From: Undibacterium sp. Jales W-56
GTDB taxonomy: Bacteria > Pseudomonadota > Gammaproteobacteria > Burkholderiales > Burkholderiaceae_D
NCBI RefSeq assembly: GCF_025548535.1
Contig: NZ_JAJLQW010000006.1
Coordinates: forward strand, 1 to 64,000
DNA: 64,000 nucleotides
Reading direction: 5' to 3'
The notes under the pieces were generated by a model that was given only the letters and a program-made list of their open reading frames with translations, was not told the DNA's origin and ran no database searches. Shown one piece after another: positions 14,297 through 24,023 of this stretch (its first letter is position 1; each line of letters starts with the position of its first letter). Both the position numbers and the translations under genes were made by a program.

Positions 14297-15193
14297 TTAG
14301 CGGATCGCTGCGCAGATATCCAGCACGATGTTGCGCAACCAGCGATGCGCTGGATCTGCATCCATCCGCGGATGCCACAGCATTGAAATCGTGATCTCTT
14401 GCATAGAGAACGGAAGGGGGAAACTATGCATTCCGGAGCGCAGACTTCCGGTATACCTTCCGGGAACACTGGCGATCAGGTCGGAGGTTTGCGCCAAAGC
14501 CAGCGCAGCTGAAAAACTCTCGACGATCGTAACGATCTCACGTTCCAGCCCAAACGTCTTCAAGGCTTCATCAATCGGTCCCTTATCGAGAACCCGCCGC
14601 GATACGGCGATGTGACCGCCTGTCGCATAACGGGACGGAGTGATCTGGCCCTTGCTCAGCGCGTGTTCAATGCGCACGACGCCTATGAAACGGTCCCGAA
14701 ACAATGCCCGCGTGCGCACCTCAGGACTAGTTGCCTCCCCTACCACGCCAATCTCCAGATCGACACTCCCGTCGCGCAGAGAGGTGCTCTCTTTGTTTGC
14801 TTTCTGCACGAAGCAGAGCCGCACACCAGGCGCCTCCGCACCGACGCGAGCGATCAGATCCGGCCCGAAATTCTCAACAAAGCCTTCGCGGGTACGTAGC
14901 GTGAACGTCCTGACGAGCTGTTTGAGCTTGAGTTTCTCGGCAGGACGGAGAATCGCTTCCGCCTCCTGAACCAGCTGACTCACCCGTTCCCTCAATTCGA
15001 GCGCTCGCGGAGTGGGAACGAGGCCGCGTCCGGCTCGGACCAAAAGTGGATCGCCGGTCGTCTCTCGCAAGCGCGCAAGCGCGCGGCTCATCGCCGAAGG
15101 ACTAAGCCGCAACCGTTGCGCTGCGCGCGCAACGCTGCCTTCCGCGAGTACGGCATCGAGAGTGACAAGCAAGTTGAAATCGGGTGTTGACAT
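14297..15193 (-). CDS. LysR-family transcriptional regulator
   Basis: 298 residues, the standard length. The N-terminal winged helix-turn-helix is clear (VLAEGSVARAAQRLRLSPSA followed by MSRALARLRE), and a periplasmic-binding-type effector domain follows (about residues 90-295). It is divergent from an MFS efflux gene, with a 139-bp shared region that contains an inverted repeat, so it most likely controls that transporter and itself. The inducer is unknown. Confidence 0.88.
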   Translation of the reverse strand: MSTPDFNLLVTLDAVLAEGSVARAAQRLRLSPSAMSRALARLRETTGDPLLVRAGRGLVPTPRALELRERVSQLVQEAEAILRPAEKLKLKQLVRTFTLRTREGFVENFGPDLIARVGAEAPGVRLCFVQKANKESTSLRDGSVDLEIGVVGEATSPEVRTRALFRDRFIGVVRIEHALSKGQITPSRYATGGHIAVSRRVLDKGPIDEALKTFGLEREIVTIVESFSAALALAQTSDLIASVPGRYTGSLRSGMHSFPLPFSMQEITISMLWHPRMDADPAHRWLRNIVLDICAAIR

Positions 15194-15214
15194 GCATTGA
15201 TTCTAACGCAGCTG

Positions 15215-15243
15215 ATTCATGATATGGCGTCAGATGCATGAAT
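15215..15243. promoter_or_regulatory. Inverted repeat in the LysR/MFS divergent promoter
   Basis: ATTCATG (15215-15221) and CATGAAT (15237-15243) form a perfect 7-bp inverted repeat with a 15-bp spacer, located 22 bp from the LysR start. It includes a T-N11-A spacing typical of LysR sites. Candidate LysR binding site. Confidence 0.45.
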
Positions 15244-15332
15244 ATACTGCAAATGCTGCGTCTTTCGCCGCATCAAACAAAAGGGTATGTTTCGAATAGT
15301 CCCATTTCGAGAATTGCAAAAAAACGGAGTTC

Positions 15333-16823
15333 ATGTTGAAACCAGTCATTACAGAAAGAAATAAAACAACCACTGAAAGTGGCGAGCAGACACCTTTGGT
15401 TCGCTGGGCGCTCGTCAGTCTTGCGCTATCCATGTTGCTTTCCTCGCTCGGCACCAGCATCGCCAATGTTGGCTTGCCGGCCTTGGCACAGGCGTTCAAT
15501 GCCTCCTTTCAGGAGATCCAGTGGATCATCCTCGCCTATCTCCTTGCCATCACCGTCCTGGTTGTCAGCGTTGGACGGCTAGGTGACATCATGGGGCATC
15601 GACGGGTGCTATTAGCCGGAATTTTCCTGTTCACGCTGGCCTCGGTCCTATGCGGCGTCGCGCCCACGCTCTGGCTGCTGATTGCCGCCAGAGCGGCGCA
15701 GGGGTTAGGCGCGGCCGTCATGATGGCCCTTACCATGGCCTTTATCGGTGAGACGGTGCCGAAGGCAAAGACCGGTAGCGCCATGGGGCTGCTTGGCACG
15801 ATGTCCGCGATTGGCACCGCTATCGGCCCATCGCTTGGCGGTGTTTTGATCGCCGGACTCGGCTGGCGGGCAATCTTCCTTGTCAATGTACCGCTGGGTG
15901 TCATTACTTTTCTGCTTGCCCATCGCACCCTGCCGCTTGACCGCCGGGAGTTGAAGATTGATCGAGCAGACTTCGACCATATGGGCACACTGCTGCTAGC
16001 TCTGACGCTCGCGGCTTATGCACTCGCCATGACGATGGGGCGCGGCAGTTTTGGTCTGCTTAACATGGCGCTGCTGTTGGCTACTGCATGTGGAGTCGGC
16101 CTATTCGTGCTCACCGAGGCGAGAGCAGCATCACCCTTGATCCGATTGGCGATGTTCCGCGACCCCTTGCTGAATACGAGCCTGGTCATGAACGCGCTCG
16201 TGTCGACCGTAATGATGGCGACGCTGGTGGTCGGGCCGTTCTACCTCGCTCACTCACTCGGGCTCAACGCAGCGCTTGCTGGTATCGTCATGGCGATCGG
16301 CCCAATCATCTCCACATTGAGCGGTGTCCCGGCGGGCCGATTTGTCGACCGCTTGGGCGCGCCATTTACGGTTATCGGCGGGCTCACTGCCATGGCGGTC
16401 GGTGCGCTTGCCCTATCCGTGCTTCCGGCGATGTTCGGCATTGCGGGCTACATTGCTGCTATCGGTGTCTTGACCCCTGGTTATCAGATGTTCCAGGCAG
16501 CCAACAACACTGCCGTCATGGTGAATGTCCACTCGGACCAACGCGGCGTCATTTCCGGCATGCTCAGCCTGTCGCGCAATCTCGGGCTCATCACCGGCGC
16601 ATCCGTCATGGGTGCTGTGTTCGCGCTCGCATCGGCAACGACCGACATCACGACAGCGCGTCCCGAGGCCATTGCTACCGGCATGCAAATCACGTTCACT
16701 GTCGCGGCAGTTCTGATTGTCGTCGCGCTCGCCATCGCCCTTACCGTTTACTGCCGCACATTACGTAATCGGGCAATTGCTCCACAAGCAAAGTCGCTGG
16801 CGGACAAGCGCGAGTCGAGATGA
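15333..16823 (+). CDS. MFS drug-efflux transporter, DHA2 (14-helix) type
   Basis: 496 residues with about 14 hydrophobic segments and the early motifs of EmrB/QacA-type exporters: LPALAQAF with EIQWIILAYLL in helices 1-2, GRLGDIMGHRRVLLAG in loop 2-3, and GLGAAVMMALTM plus GTAIGPSLGGVL (motif C of antiporters). It would export drugs, dyes or metabolites by proton antiport. No membrane-fusion (EmrA) partner is near, so it may act alone in the inner membrane. It is divergent from a LysR gene. Confidence 0.88.
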   Translation: MLKPVITERNKTTTESGEQTPLVRWALVSLALSMLLSSLGTSIANVGLPALAQAFNASFQEIQWIILAYLLAITVLVVSVGRLGDIMGHRRVLLAGIFLFTLASVLCGVAPTLWLLIAARAAQGLGAAVMMALTMAFIGETVPKAKTGSAMGLLGTMSAIGTAIGPSLGGVLIAGLGWRAIFLVNVPLGVITFLLAHRTLPLDRRELKIDRADFDHMGTLLLALTLAAYALAMTMGRGSFGLLNMALLLATACGVGLFVLTEARAASPLIRLAMFRDPLLNTSLVMNALVSTVMMATLVVGPFYLAHSLGLNAALAGIVMAIGPIISTLSGVPAGRFVDRLGAPFTVIGGLTAMAVGALALSVLPAMFGIAGYIAAIGVLTPGYQMFQAANNTAVMVNVHSDQRGVISGMLSLSRNLGLITGASVMGAVFALASATTDITTARPEAIATGMQITFTVAAVLIVVALAIALTVYCRTLRNRAIAPQAKSLADKRESR

Positions 16824-16898
16824 ACTCGCGGCTCTTGTGTGATCTTCAAGATGAAGTGGGGGTGACCGTGGGTCTCGGTCATCTTCGTATCTGAATCT

Positions 16899-18743
16899 CT
16901 ACCATTCAACCGCAACCGAGGTCATGGCCTTGAGCGGCATCGGCACCCGTAAATCGACCGCTTCGTCCGTCATGACATTGCGTCCGTGCGCAGCGTTCTT
17001 CAGCATGGGTTTAAAACGTGTCAAGTCGAGCATGGTGTCTTTCTGATTCTTGTTGAGCACGACCATCACCGTGTGCTTGCCGTCATATCTAAAATAGACG
17101 TAGCACCCATCCTGCGGAATGTAATGTAGTAATTTTCCGGATTTCACCGCTCCATTTGTCTTTCGCCAGTTGAACAGTTTTTTGACATAGGACTGAGCTT
17201 CGCGCTGCTCCTTGCTCAATCCCTGTCCGTTAAATGCATTCACGCTATCCCCGTCCCAACCGCCAGGCATATCGGCGCGCAACACGCCGTCATTACGCTC
17301 GATGGGGCTCTTGGTCAAGATTTCCGTGCCGTAATACACCTGAGGAATCCCGCGCGTGGTGGCAGTGAATAGCAGCGAGGTTTTGAATAAATCGAGATTT
17401 TCATGCAGGAGCGAATAGATCCGTGAGCGGTCGTGGTTGTCAGGGAAAACCATCAGTTGCATCGGATCGGCGTACACGAAATCGTTGGCGATCATTTCGT
17501 AGAGTTGAATGAACCCCGCCCCGCTCTCTTCGCGGGCATTAAGTACCGAGGGCATCAGGTCAACCACGGGGAAATCCATCAGGCTGGGCAAGCCCGAGGC
17601 GTAGCCATCGCGGTTCTTCACGCCTTTTTGCCAATATGCAACGACATGCGGATGGTCGTTCATTTCTTCGCCGACGATATTCAGATTCGGATATTCATCC
17701 AGCACCGCCTTGCACCACTCGGCCAGAAATGTTTTGTCGGCATAGGAATAGGTATCTTCGCGAATACCCGACAAATTAGCGTACTCGATCCACCATAAGG
17801 TGTTCTGAATCAGGTAGCGCGCGACCAGCGGATTGCGCTGGTTCATGTCCGGCATCGATTCGACAAACCAGCCATCGAGAAATCGCTGCCGCTCTTCCGG
17901 CGCCGCATGGATGTCCTGCACCGTCGAATGTTGATTATTGGTGGGAACAAAACCTGTCTGGTAATTTAACCAATCCGATGCCGGCAAATCCTTCATCCAC
18001 CAATGCCCTGTGCCGATGTGGTTGACGACTACGTCATCAATCACGCCGATGCCCAGCTTGTTGGCGGCAGCAACGTATTGCCTGAAGTCCTCATTGGTAC
18101 CGAATCGAGGATCGATCCGGTAGTAGTCGGTCAGGGAATAGCCGTGGTACGAGTATTTGTCCTGATTGTTTTCCAGCAGAGGCGTCGGCCAGATCATGGT
18201 GAAACCCATGTCCTTGATGTAGTCGAGATGCGCAAGCATGCCCTTGATATCGCCGCCGTGCCGCGCTATTGGATCGTTGCGGTCGGTCTTGTCCGGCATG
18301 CCAGGCTGCACATCGTTACCGGGATCGCCGTTGGCGAAACGGTCCGGAGTAATCAGGTACACGGCATCGCCGGCGTCGAATCCCTTGCGCTGTGCGGAAT
18401 TCGTTCTGCGCTCATCGAGCCGGTAACGTGCCGTCACGACGGTGTTTGCGCCACGGCGAAAATCGATATCGAACGCCCCGGCCTTTGTGTCGCGGGCGAT
18501 AATCAAATCGATGAAGAGGTAGTTTTTGCTATCGGTATGCCTCACCCCAACCAGCTTGACGCCAGGATAGTGAATACGGGGGGACAGCTCGGCAATATTC
18601 TCGCCATGCACCATGAGCTCCAAGCGAGGGGATTTCATGCCCACCCACCAGTTCAGCGGCTCCAGATGCTGAATTTGATACGGTGCGGCATGCGCCAATG
18701 GCATCAAAAGCAGGGCAACAAGGACTACGGCCAATCTCTTCAT
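16899..18743 (-). CDS. Secreted GH13 alpha-amylase, cyclomaltodextrinase/neopullulanase type
   Basis: 614 residues with a signal peptide (MKRLAVVLVALLLMPLAHA). An N-terminal beta-sandwich (about 20-115, HLEPLNWWVGMKSPRLEL) is followed by the GH13 barrel. Catalytic residues are visible: nucleophile D330 in GIREDTYSY, acid/base E359 in NIVGEEMND, and D438 in FPDNHDRSR; VVNHIGTGH is conserved region I. A C-terminal domain follows from about 530. It would cut maltodextrins or cyclodextrins in the periplasm. It stands alone, and repeated motifs upstream may be operators of a sugar regulator. Confidence 0.9.
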   Translation of the reverse strand: MKRLAVVLVALLLMPLAHAAPYQIQHLEPLNWWVGMKSPRLELMVHGENIAELSPRIHYPGVKLVGVRHTDSKNYLFIDLIIARDTKAGAFDIDFRRGANTVVTARYRLDERRTNSAQRKGFDAGDAVYLITPDRFANGDPGNDVQPGMPDKTDRNDPIARHGGDIKGMLAHLDYIKDMGFTMIWPTPLLENNQDKYSYHGYSLTDYYRIDPRFGTNEDFRQYVAAANKLGIGVIDDVVVNHIGTGHWWMKDLPASDWLNYQTGFVPTNNQHSTVQDIHAAPEERQRFLDGWFVESMPDMNQRNPLVARYLIQNTLWWIEYANLSGIREDTYSYADKTFLAEWCKAVLDEYPNLNIVGEEMNDHPHVVAYWQKGVKNRDGYASGLPSLMDFPVVDLMPSVLNAREESGAGFIQLYEMIANDFVYADPMQLMVFPDNHDRSRIYSLLHENLDLFKTSLLFTATTRGIPQVYYGTEILTKSPIERNDGVLRADMPGGWDGDSVNAFNGQGLSKEQREAQSYVKKLFNWRKTNGAVKSGKLLHYIPQDGCYVYFRYDGKHTVMVVLNKNQKDTMLDLTRFKPMLKNAAHGRNVMTDEAVDLRVPMPLKAMTSVAVEW

Positions 18744-18798
18744 AAAGCATCCTTTTGAGTAAAATTTGAATGGATGATGATCATGTACAAATATTTTC

Positions 18799-18897
18799 TG
18801 TAGTTTAGTAACATTAAAATGTTAAATGCAACAAAACAAATCTAGCAAAGTCTTCTATAAAAATTGTGATTGTACGCAACATTTGTAGTTTAGTTAC
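18799..18897. promoter_or_regulatory. Pair of TGTAGTTTAGTnAC repeats upstream of the amylase gene
   Basis: TGTAGTTTAGTAAC (18799-18812) and TGTAGTTTAGTTAC (18884-18897) differ at one base and are 85 bp apart, about eight turns. They lie 56-155 bp upstream of the amylase start in AT-rich DNA. Candidate activator or repressor sites for looping control; no regulator gene is near. Confidence 0.45.
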
Positions 18898-19251
18898 TTA
18901 ATTTGAGAAATTTTAGTAACATCGATGAGTAAACGACATTTCAACGAGGACACTTCAAGAGGCGCCTTATACCGATCACTGCTTCGCGCCTCTGTCCGGA
19001 CATATGCACCCCATCGAACTGGCAACAAAATGCGGTCGACTTTCGATGATCGTATCGACTACAGAACAAACAAATCCGCTATAAACCAGTCCGCCCTCTC
19101 CGGTTATTAGATTGCCTAATTAGCCGATGGAACAATCTACGGCTGCGAAAGTGTTTATCCAAAAAATACTGTTTACTGCGCGAATCCTCAAACCTCTGCA
19201 TAATAGGGTTGTTGATTTTTTTACTGCGAAATAACCTCTTGGAGTGCTCTG
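18898..19251. other. Gap before the GST gene without a convincing gene
   Basis: A 61-codon plus-strand frame (18925-19110) has no ribosome binding site and no recognisable features, and I do not call it. The region just before 19252 contains TTGGAGTG, the ribosome binding site of the GST gene. Otherwise nothing recognised. Confidence 0.3.
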
Positions 19252-19944
19252 ATGATTGATGTCTATTCCTGGTCTACCCCGAACGGTCACAAAGTTCATA
19301 TCATGCTGGAAGAATGTGGTCTGGCGTATCGTGCGATTCCGGTTGATATCGGTGCCGGCGATCAGTTTAAACATGAATTTCTGGCGATCTCGCCGAATAA
19401 CAAAATTCCGGCAATTGTCGATGCGGATGGCCCTGATGGCAAACCTATTTCTTTGTTTGAATCGGGTGCGATCCTGCTATATCTGGCTGGCAAGACCGGC
19501 AAATTCTTGGGTAAAACCGATCGTGAAAAATACAATACGCTGCAATGGCTGATGTTCCAGATGGGTGGACTGGGCCCCATGCTGGGTCAGGCGCATCATT
19601 TCCGTATCTATGCCCCGACAAAAATCGACTACGCAGTCGATCGCTATACCAATGAAGCAAATCGCCTGTATGGCGTGCTCGATAAACAATTGGCGCAGAC
19701 AGAATACCTGGCCGGCGACACCTATACGATTGCGGATATCGCGAGCTTCCCCTGGACCCGTTCGGCACCGAATCAGGGCGTTGACTGGGCCGACTATCCG
19801 CATGTCAAACGCTGGTTCGATGCAATCAGTGCCCGCCCGGCTGTGCAACGCGGGGTTGAAGTGTTATCAAATTTGCGTAAGCCTTTAATTGATGACAAAG
19901 CCAAAGAAGTTCTTTTTGGTAAAACGCAATACAGTAAAAAATAA
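19252..19944 (+). CDS. yfcG: Nu-class glutathione transferase / disulfide-bond oxidoreductase (YfcG-like)
   Basis: 230 residues, close to E. coli YfcG and YghU. The N-terminal thioredoxin-like domain starts with WSTPNGHKVHIMLEE, where Thr/Asn replace the usual catalytic Tyr or Ser, as in Nu-class enzymes. NNKIPAIVD (cis-Pro) and SLFESGAILLYLA (glutathione gamma-Glu binding) follow. The C-terminal helical domain contains LAGDTYTIADIASFPW. Family members reduce disulfides or peroxides with glutathione. It precedes the DUF2863 gene by 7 nt, so the two are probably cotranscribed. Confidence 0.85.
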   Translation: MIDVYSWSTPNGHKVHIMLEECGLAYRAIPVDIGAGDQFKHEFLAISPNNKIPAIVDADGPDGKPISLFESGAILLYLAGKTGKFLGKTDREKYNTLQWLMFQMGGLGPMLGQAHHFRIYAPTKIDYAVDRYTNEANRLYGVLDKQLAQTEYLAGDTYTIADIASFPWTRSAPNQGVDWADYPHVKRWFDAISARPAVQRGVEVLSNLRKPLIDDKAKEVLFGKTQYSKK

Positions 19945-19951
19945 GGTTCAC

Positions 19952-21175
19952 ATGCGTCGTCCCCCGCAAAATAAAAGTATTAAGCTGTCACAAGAAAGTC
20001 TTCGTCTGGTCAATCTAGCGGTGGCAGTGTCGCAATCTGCCAGCCGGATTGAGGATGAGGCATGGCAAAAGCAATTGGATGCCCTGGTCAAAAAAAATCT
20101 CAAAGGCCATCATGCCCTGCTGGACAGCGCAGCCGAGCATGTCTTCAAGCATCATCCGGAAGCCTATGAGGTCATGATAGAGACGCTGGAATCCTTAAGC
20201 ACGTCTCAGGCATTTGAATATCATGACCAGTGGTTTGATGCGCTGCTGATCACGGCACCGATCCTGGCGTGGACGCGATTTGAAATTGCAGCAGGCCAGA
20301 TTTCTCCGGACAACGCGCAGTTTTTGGCGACGCAATTGCAAGACTGTTTATTGACACCGCAAGCCAGATTGCATTTACTACCGACCTTATATTCGCTCGA
20401 CCAATTGCCGCGTAATCATAGCGAGACCGCCGTATTGCTAGAGCAGCTGGCACAGGCTGAATTAAAAGGAATGCCGCCGCAACACTCACAGGATCTGCTG
20501 CCGGTGATCCCGTTTTTGGCGGATATCCGTTTTATGCTGGCGGTGGTGCTGGTGCCAAAAGGACAGGCGCTGTTTCAGTGGCAAGAAATCGCTGCGCCGT
20601 TCGATTGTGCGCAGGCAAAAACGATTGCCTTAGACCGATGGACGGAGCGGGTAACGCCGACGCTGAATCGCCTGCTGCCCGGCTGCCATATCGATCTGCT
20701 GATGCCCGAAGCTTTCTACACAGCCTGCCGCGAAGCCGATATCAAAATACGTCCGGCGCTGATACGCTCCGCCGTGTTTTACCTGACGCAAAACCTCAAT
20801 GTCGAGGCCAGCGAAATACACACTGTCGTAGCGGGTTTTGGCGATGAAGATGCACCGGGCCAGGTTGATGAGTATCGCATCAGCTTTTTATTGAAGTCGG
20901 TACCGGAAGTGTTGTACGGCGTAGTCTGGCCCTTGTATCAGCCGGATGATCAGATCAATGCCATCGACAGTGCGTCAGACAATGTGTGCGTGGGCGAAAT
21001 CCCGGCGATACTCAACGATTGTGGGGTTTTGGATATCCGCAAAATGGATGATTTGTTCTCGATGGAATTCTGCGATGATTGCCACGCGCCGCTATTCCCC
21101 GACGAAGACGGCGACCTGGTGCATGCAGAGATGCCTGCCGATACACCGGAACAGGGTTCTGAGCATTTCCATTAA
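19952..21175 (+). CDS. DUF2863 family protein
   Basis: 407 residues from the ATG at 19952-19954 (AAGG five bases upstream). The sequence is mainly helical and soluble, with no signal peptide. It has a Cys-rich acidic C-terminal end (FCDDCHAPLFPDEDGDLVHA), where CDDC could bind metal. I recognise it as the DUF2863 family typical of Burkholderiales; its function is unknown. It follows the glutathione transferase closely and is ended by a strong terminator. Confidence 0.75.
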   Translation: MRRPPQNKSIKLSQESLRLVNLAVAVSQSASRIEDEAWQKQLDALVKKNLKGHHALLDSAAEHVFKHHPEAYEVMIETLESLSTSQAFEYHDQWFDALLITAPILAWTRFEIAAGQISPDNAQFLATQLQDCLLTPQARLHLLPTLYSLDQLPRNHSETAVLLEQLAQAELKGMPPQHSQDLLPVIPFLADIRFMLAVVLVPKGQALFQWQEIAAPFDCAQAKTIALDRWTERVTPTLNRLLPGCHIDLLMPEAFYTACREADIKIRPALIRSAVFYLTQNLNVEASEIHTVVAGFGDEDAPGQVDEYRISFLLKSVPEVLYGVVWPLYQPDDQINAIDSASDNVCVGEIPAILNDCGVLDIRKMDDLFSMEFCDDCHAPLFPDEDGDLVHAEMPADTPEQGSEHFH

Positions 21176-21198
21176 GACCCTACCAATTTGAATGGATA

Positions 21199-21232
21199 AA
21201 AAAGCGGAAACTTAGATTCCGCTTTTTTTTTC
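21199..21232 (+). terminator. Intrinsic terminator after the DUF2863 gene
   Basis: AAAAGCGGAA (21200-21209) pairs with TTCCGCTTTT (21217-21226) around a 7-nt loop and is followed by a long T run. Confidence 0.85.
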
Positions 21233-21240
21233 GTATTTGC

Positions 21241-21515
21241 CGCTTTTCCGGACATGAGATTGACACGGAATAATCGAATTATTTGCTTGCCACCGTTCTA
21301 TAAATCCGTTGTACAATAAGTTTTGAACGGTCGTGCTTTTTTATTTTCATGCAAATGTCGTTCCTTTTCAGATTCTTCGTACTTCATGCAAGTTGATTTA
21401 ATGTGAGCTGCTGACATGGCGTGTTGCATGACGCCATCGCTGACAGTATGACGACTCATTGGAAATGGGATAACAGGCCGATCGAGGCAAGGCGACCAAT
21501 AACAAAGGAGACAAC
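21241..21515 (+). promoter_or_regulatory. Upstream region of the acyl-CoA dehydrogenase operon
   Basis: About 275 bp without a gene. It holds a TTGACA at 21270-21275, and ACCGTTC (21292-21298) with GAACGGT (21325-21331) as a 7-bp inverted repeat around an AT-rich centre, which may be a regulator site. AAAGGAGA lies just before the first gene. No exact promoter can be named. Confidence 0.35.
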
Positions 21516-22706
21516 ATGGATTTGAATTACACGGCGGACGATCTGGCCTTCCGCGATGAGGTGCGAGCCTACCTTGAGGCGAATTTACCTGCCGACCTCA
21601 AGCACAAAGTATTGAATCACAAACGCATGTCACGCGAGGATTTTGTCCGCTGGCATAAGATTCTTGCCAAGCAAGGCTGGGTCGCTACAGGCTGGCCTAA
21701 AGAATACGGCGGCACCGGCTGGACTGCAACGCAACGCCATATTTTTGAAGAAGAATGCGCACGTGCAGGCACCCCGGCGATTCTGCCTTTCGGCGTGGCG
21801 ATGGTTGCGCCCGTCATCATGGCATTCGGTAACCAGGCACAAAAAGACTATTATCTGCCGCGCATTCTGAATTGCGACGACTGGTGGTGCCAGGGTTATT
21901 CCGAGCCGGGCTCCGGCTCCGATCTGGCCTCATTGAAAACCCGTGCCGAACGCGAAGGCGATTATTACATCGTGAACGGGCAGAAGACCTGGACCACGCT
22001 GGCGCAACACGCCGACATGATTTTTTGCCTGGTGCGTACAGACTCCGGCGGACGCAAGCAAGAAGGCATCTCATTCCTGCTGATCGATATGAAAACACCG
22101 GGCATCACCGTGCGCCCTATCATCATGCTGGATGAAGACCATGAAGTGAATGAAGTGTTCTTCGATAACGTCAAAGTACCGGTACAAAACCTGATCGGCG
22201 AAGAAAACAAAGGCTGGACTTATGCCAAATATCTGCTCGGTCATGAACGCACGAATATCGCGGCAGTCGGTCGCGCCAAGCGCGAGCTGGAGTTCCTCAA
22301 ACGTATCGCCAATGAGCACCATAAAAACGGCAAACCGCTGATTGACGATCCAGTCTATGCCAGCAAAGTCGCGAGCCTGGAAGTCGAATTGATGGCGCTG
22401 GAAATCACCGTCTTGCGCGTGATCTCGCAGGATAGCGGACGTCCGGGACCGAAAGCGTCTTTGCTCAAAATCAAAGGCACGGAAATCCAGCAACGTCTGA
22501 CCGAATTGATGATAGAAGCGGTCGGCCCTTACAGCCTGCCATTCGATCCGACCTTCATGCATGGGGAAAACGAGCATAGCGTGATGGGTGACGACGATGC
22601 TGCTCCGCTCGCCTCTTATTACTTCAATTTCCGCAAGACCTCGATCTATGGCGGCTCTAATGAGATACAAAAAAATATCATCACCCAAATGATTTTGGGC
22701 CTGTGA
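21516..22706 (+). CDS. Acyl-CoA dehydrogenase, large-subunit type (PimC-like)
   Basis: 396 residues, with AAAGGAG before the start. Acyl-CoA dehydrogenase signatures are clear: WCQGYSEPGSGSDLASLKT (FAD/substrate loop), VNGQKTWTTLAQHAD and the C-terminal KTSIYGGSNEIQKNI. At the position of the catalytic Glu of medium-chain enzymes (YEGT) it has Gly (YGGS), as in the alpha subunits of two-subunit dehydrogenases such as pimeloyl-CoA dehydrogenase. The gene directly downstream encodes the shorter partner. The pair probably oxidises a dicarboxyl-, branched- or ring-acyl-CoA; the substrate is not known. Confidence 0.85.
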   Translation: MDLNYTADDLAFRDEVRAYLEANLPADLKHKVLNHKRMSREDFVRWHKILAKQGWVATGWPKEYGGTGWTATQRHIFEEECARAGTPAILPFGVAMVAPVIMAFGNQAQKDYYLPRILNCDDWWCQGYSEPGSGSDLASLKTRAEREGDYYIVNGQKTWTTLAQHADMIFCLVRTDSGGRKQEGISFLLIDMKTPGITVRPIIMLDEDHEVNEVFFDNVKVPVQNLIGEENKGWTYAKYLLGHERTNIAAVGRAKRELEFLKRIANEHHKNGKPLIDDPVYASKVASLEVELMALEITVLRVISQDSGRPGPKASLLKIKGTEIQQRLTELMIEAVGPYSLPFDPTFMHGENEHSVMGDDDAAPLASYYFNFRKTSIYGGSNEIQKNIITQMILGL

Positions 22707-22716
22707 GGAGAACACA

Positions 22717-23856
22717 ATGGATTTCAGCTTAACTCAAGAACAGCAGCAATTTGCCGATGCGATCAAGCGCTGGGTCGCCAAAGATTATCATTTTGAACAT
22801 CGTAAAAAAATCATCGAATCAGCGGAAGGCGTGTCGGCTGACGCCTGGGCCGCGTTGGCGGAATTAGGTGCCATGGCCTTGCCAATTCCTGAAGATCAGG
22901 GCGGCTTTAACGGCAGCGCGATCGACATGATGATCGTGATGCAGGAACTCGGTCGCGGCATCGTCATCGAGCCGTATTTCGCGACGGTAGTCGGCGCAGA
23001 GTTCTTGAAACTGGCGGGGTCACATGCGGATATATTGGCGCAAGTGGCTAGCGGCGAAGTCAAACTCGCCAATGCGCTGACCGAGAAACAATCGCGCCAC
23101 GACTTGTTCGACATCGCGACTAGCGCAACTAGGAACGCCAATGGCTTTGTCCTGAACGGCACCAAGACGGTCGTGCTGCACGGCGCGCAAGCCAATCACC
23201 TGATCGTGTCGGCTCGCAGCAGCGGCGCGCAACGCGATACGGCGGGGATCAGCTTGTTCCTCGTCAATGCCAGCAGCGCCGGAGTCAGTCGCCGCGACTA
23301 TCGCACTATCGATGGCTATCGCGCTGCCGATATCCATTTTAATCAAGTACAGGTACCGGCCAGCGCGCTCGTCGGTGTTGAATCCGCCGGCTGGGAAATA
23401 CTCGATGCGGCCTCGGATTATGGCGTGACTTTATTGTGTGCAGAAGCGGTTGGCGTGATCGAAGCGATCACCAATGCAACGCTGGAATATCTGAAGACAC
23501 GCCAGCAATTCGGTGTGCAGATCGGCAAATTCCAGGTCTTGCAGCATCGCATGGCAGAGATGTTTATGGAAATGGAGCAAGCGCGTTCGATGGCGACCCT
23601 GGCCGCAGTCAAAGTCTCATCCAGCAATGTCGAAGAACGCCGTCGTACTGTGTCTGCGGCCAAGGCCAGGGTCGGTCAGGCAGCACGTTTTGTCGGCCAA
23701 AACGCGGTGCAATTGCATGGCGGCATGGGTGTAACAAATGAACTGCCAGCCGCGCATATGTTCAAGCGGCTGACGATGATAGAGCTGTCGCTCGGCGATA
23801 CCGACCACCATCTGGCGCGCTTTGTGGCACAACCCGGCTTCAAAAAAGCGGCGTGA
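22717..23856 (+). CDS. Acyl-CoA dehydrogenase, small-subunit type (PimD-like)
   Basis: 379 residues, 10 nt after the large-type gene, with a GAGGAG ribosome binding site between them. The domain order is normal, but conserved loops are shorter and divergent; the C-terminal block QLHGGMGVTNELPAAHMFKR is the FAD-binding motif of the family. The pairing with an unlike dehydrogenase suggests an alpha2beta2 enzyme. Two MaoC-type hydratase genes follow and could catalyse the next step of a beta-oxidation-like route. Confidence 0.82.
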   Translation: MDFSLTQEQQQFADAIKRWVAKDYHFEHRKKIIESAEGVSADAWAALAELGAMALPIPEDQGGFNGSAIDMMIVMQELGRGIVIEPYFATVVGAEFLKLAGSHADILAQVASGEVKLANALTEKQSRHDLFDIATSATRNANGFVLNGTKTVVLHGAQANHLIVSARSSGAQRDTAGISLFLVNASSAGVSRRDYRTIDGYRAADIHFNQVQVPASALVGVESAGWEILDAASDYGVTLLCAEAVGVIEAITNATLEYLKTRQQFGVQIGKFQVLQHRMAEMFMEMEQARSMATLAAVKVSSSNVEERRRTVSAAKARVGQAARFVGQNAVQLHGGMGVTNELPAAHMFKRLTMIELSLGDTDHHLARFVAQPGFKKAA

Positions 23857-24023
23857 GCTGCATAGCCTGAATAAATCGCATCGGACATCGTACTTAATGA
23901 GTGCAAGCCGTTGCAGTCCCGCCAACTCTTGCTGATACCTTGTGAAACGTATCGGCAAGAATTGGACCCGCGATAACAGATCAATACCCCCTCTTTGTAG
24001 CAGCATCCATCACGGAGACGCAC

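Noticed and set aside
16088..16768. 226-codon plus-strand frame inside the MFS gene
   Set aside because: Shifted frame of a 14-helix transporter; His/Arg/Cys-rich composition typical of a shadow.
18925..19110. 61-codon plus-strand frame before the GST gene
   Set aside because: No ribosome binding site and no recognisable features.
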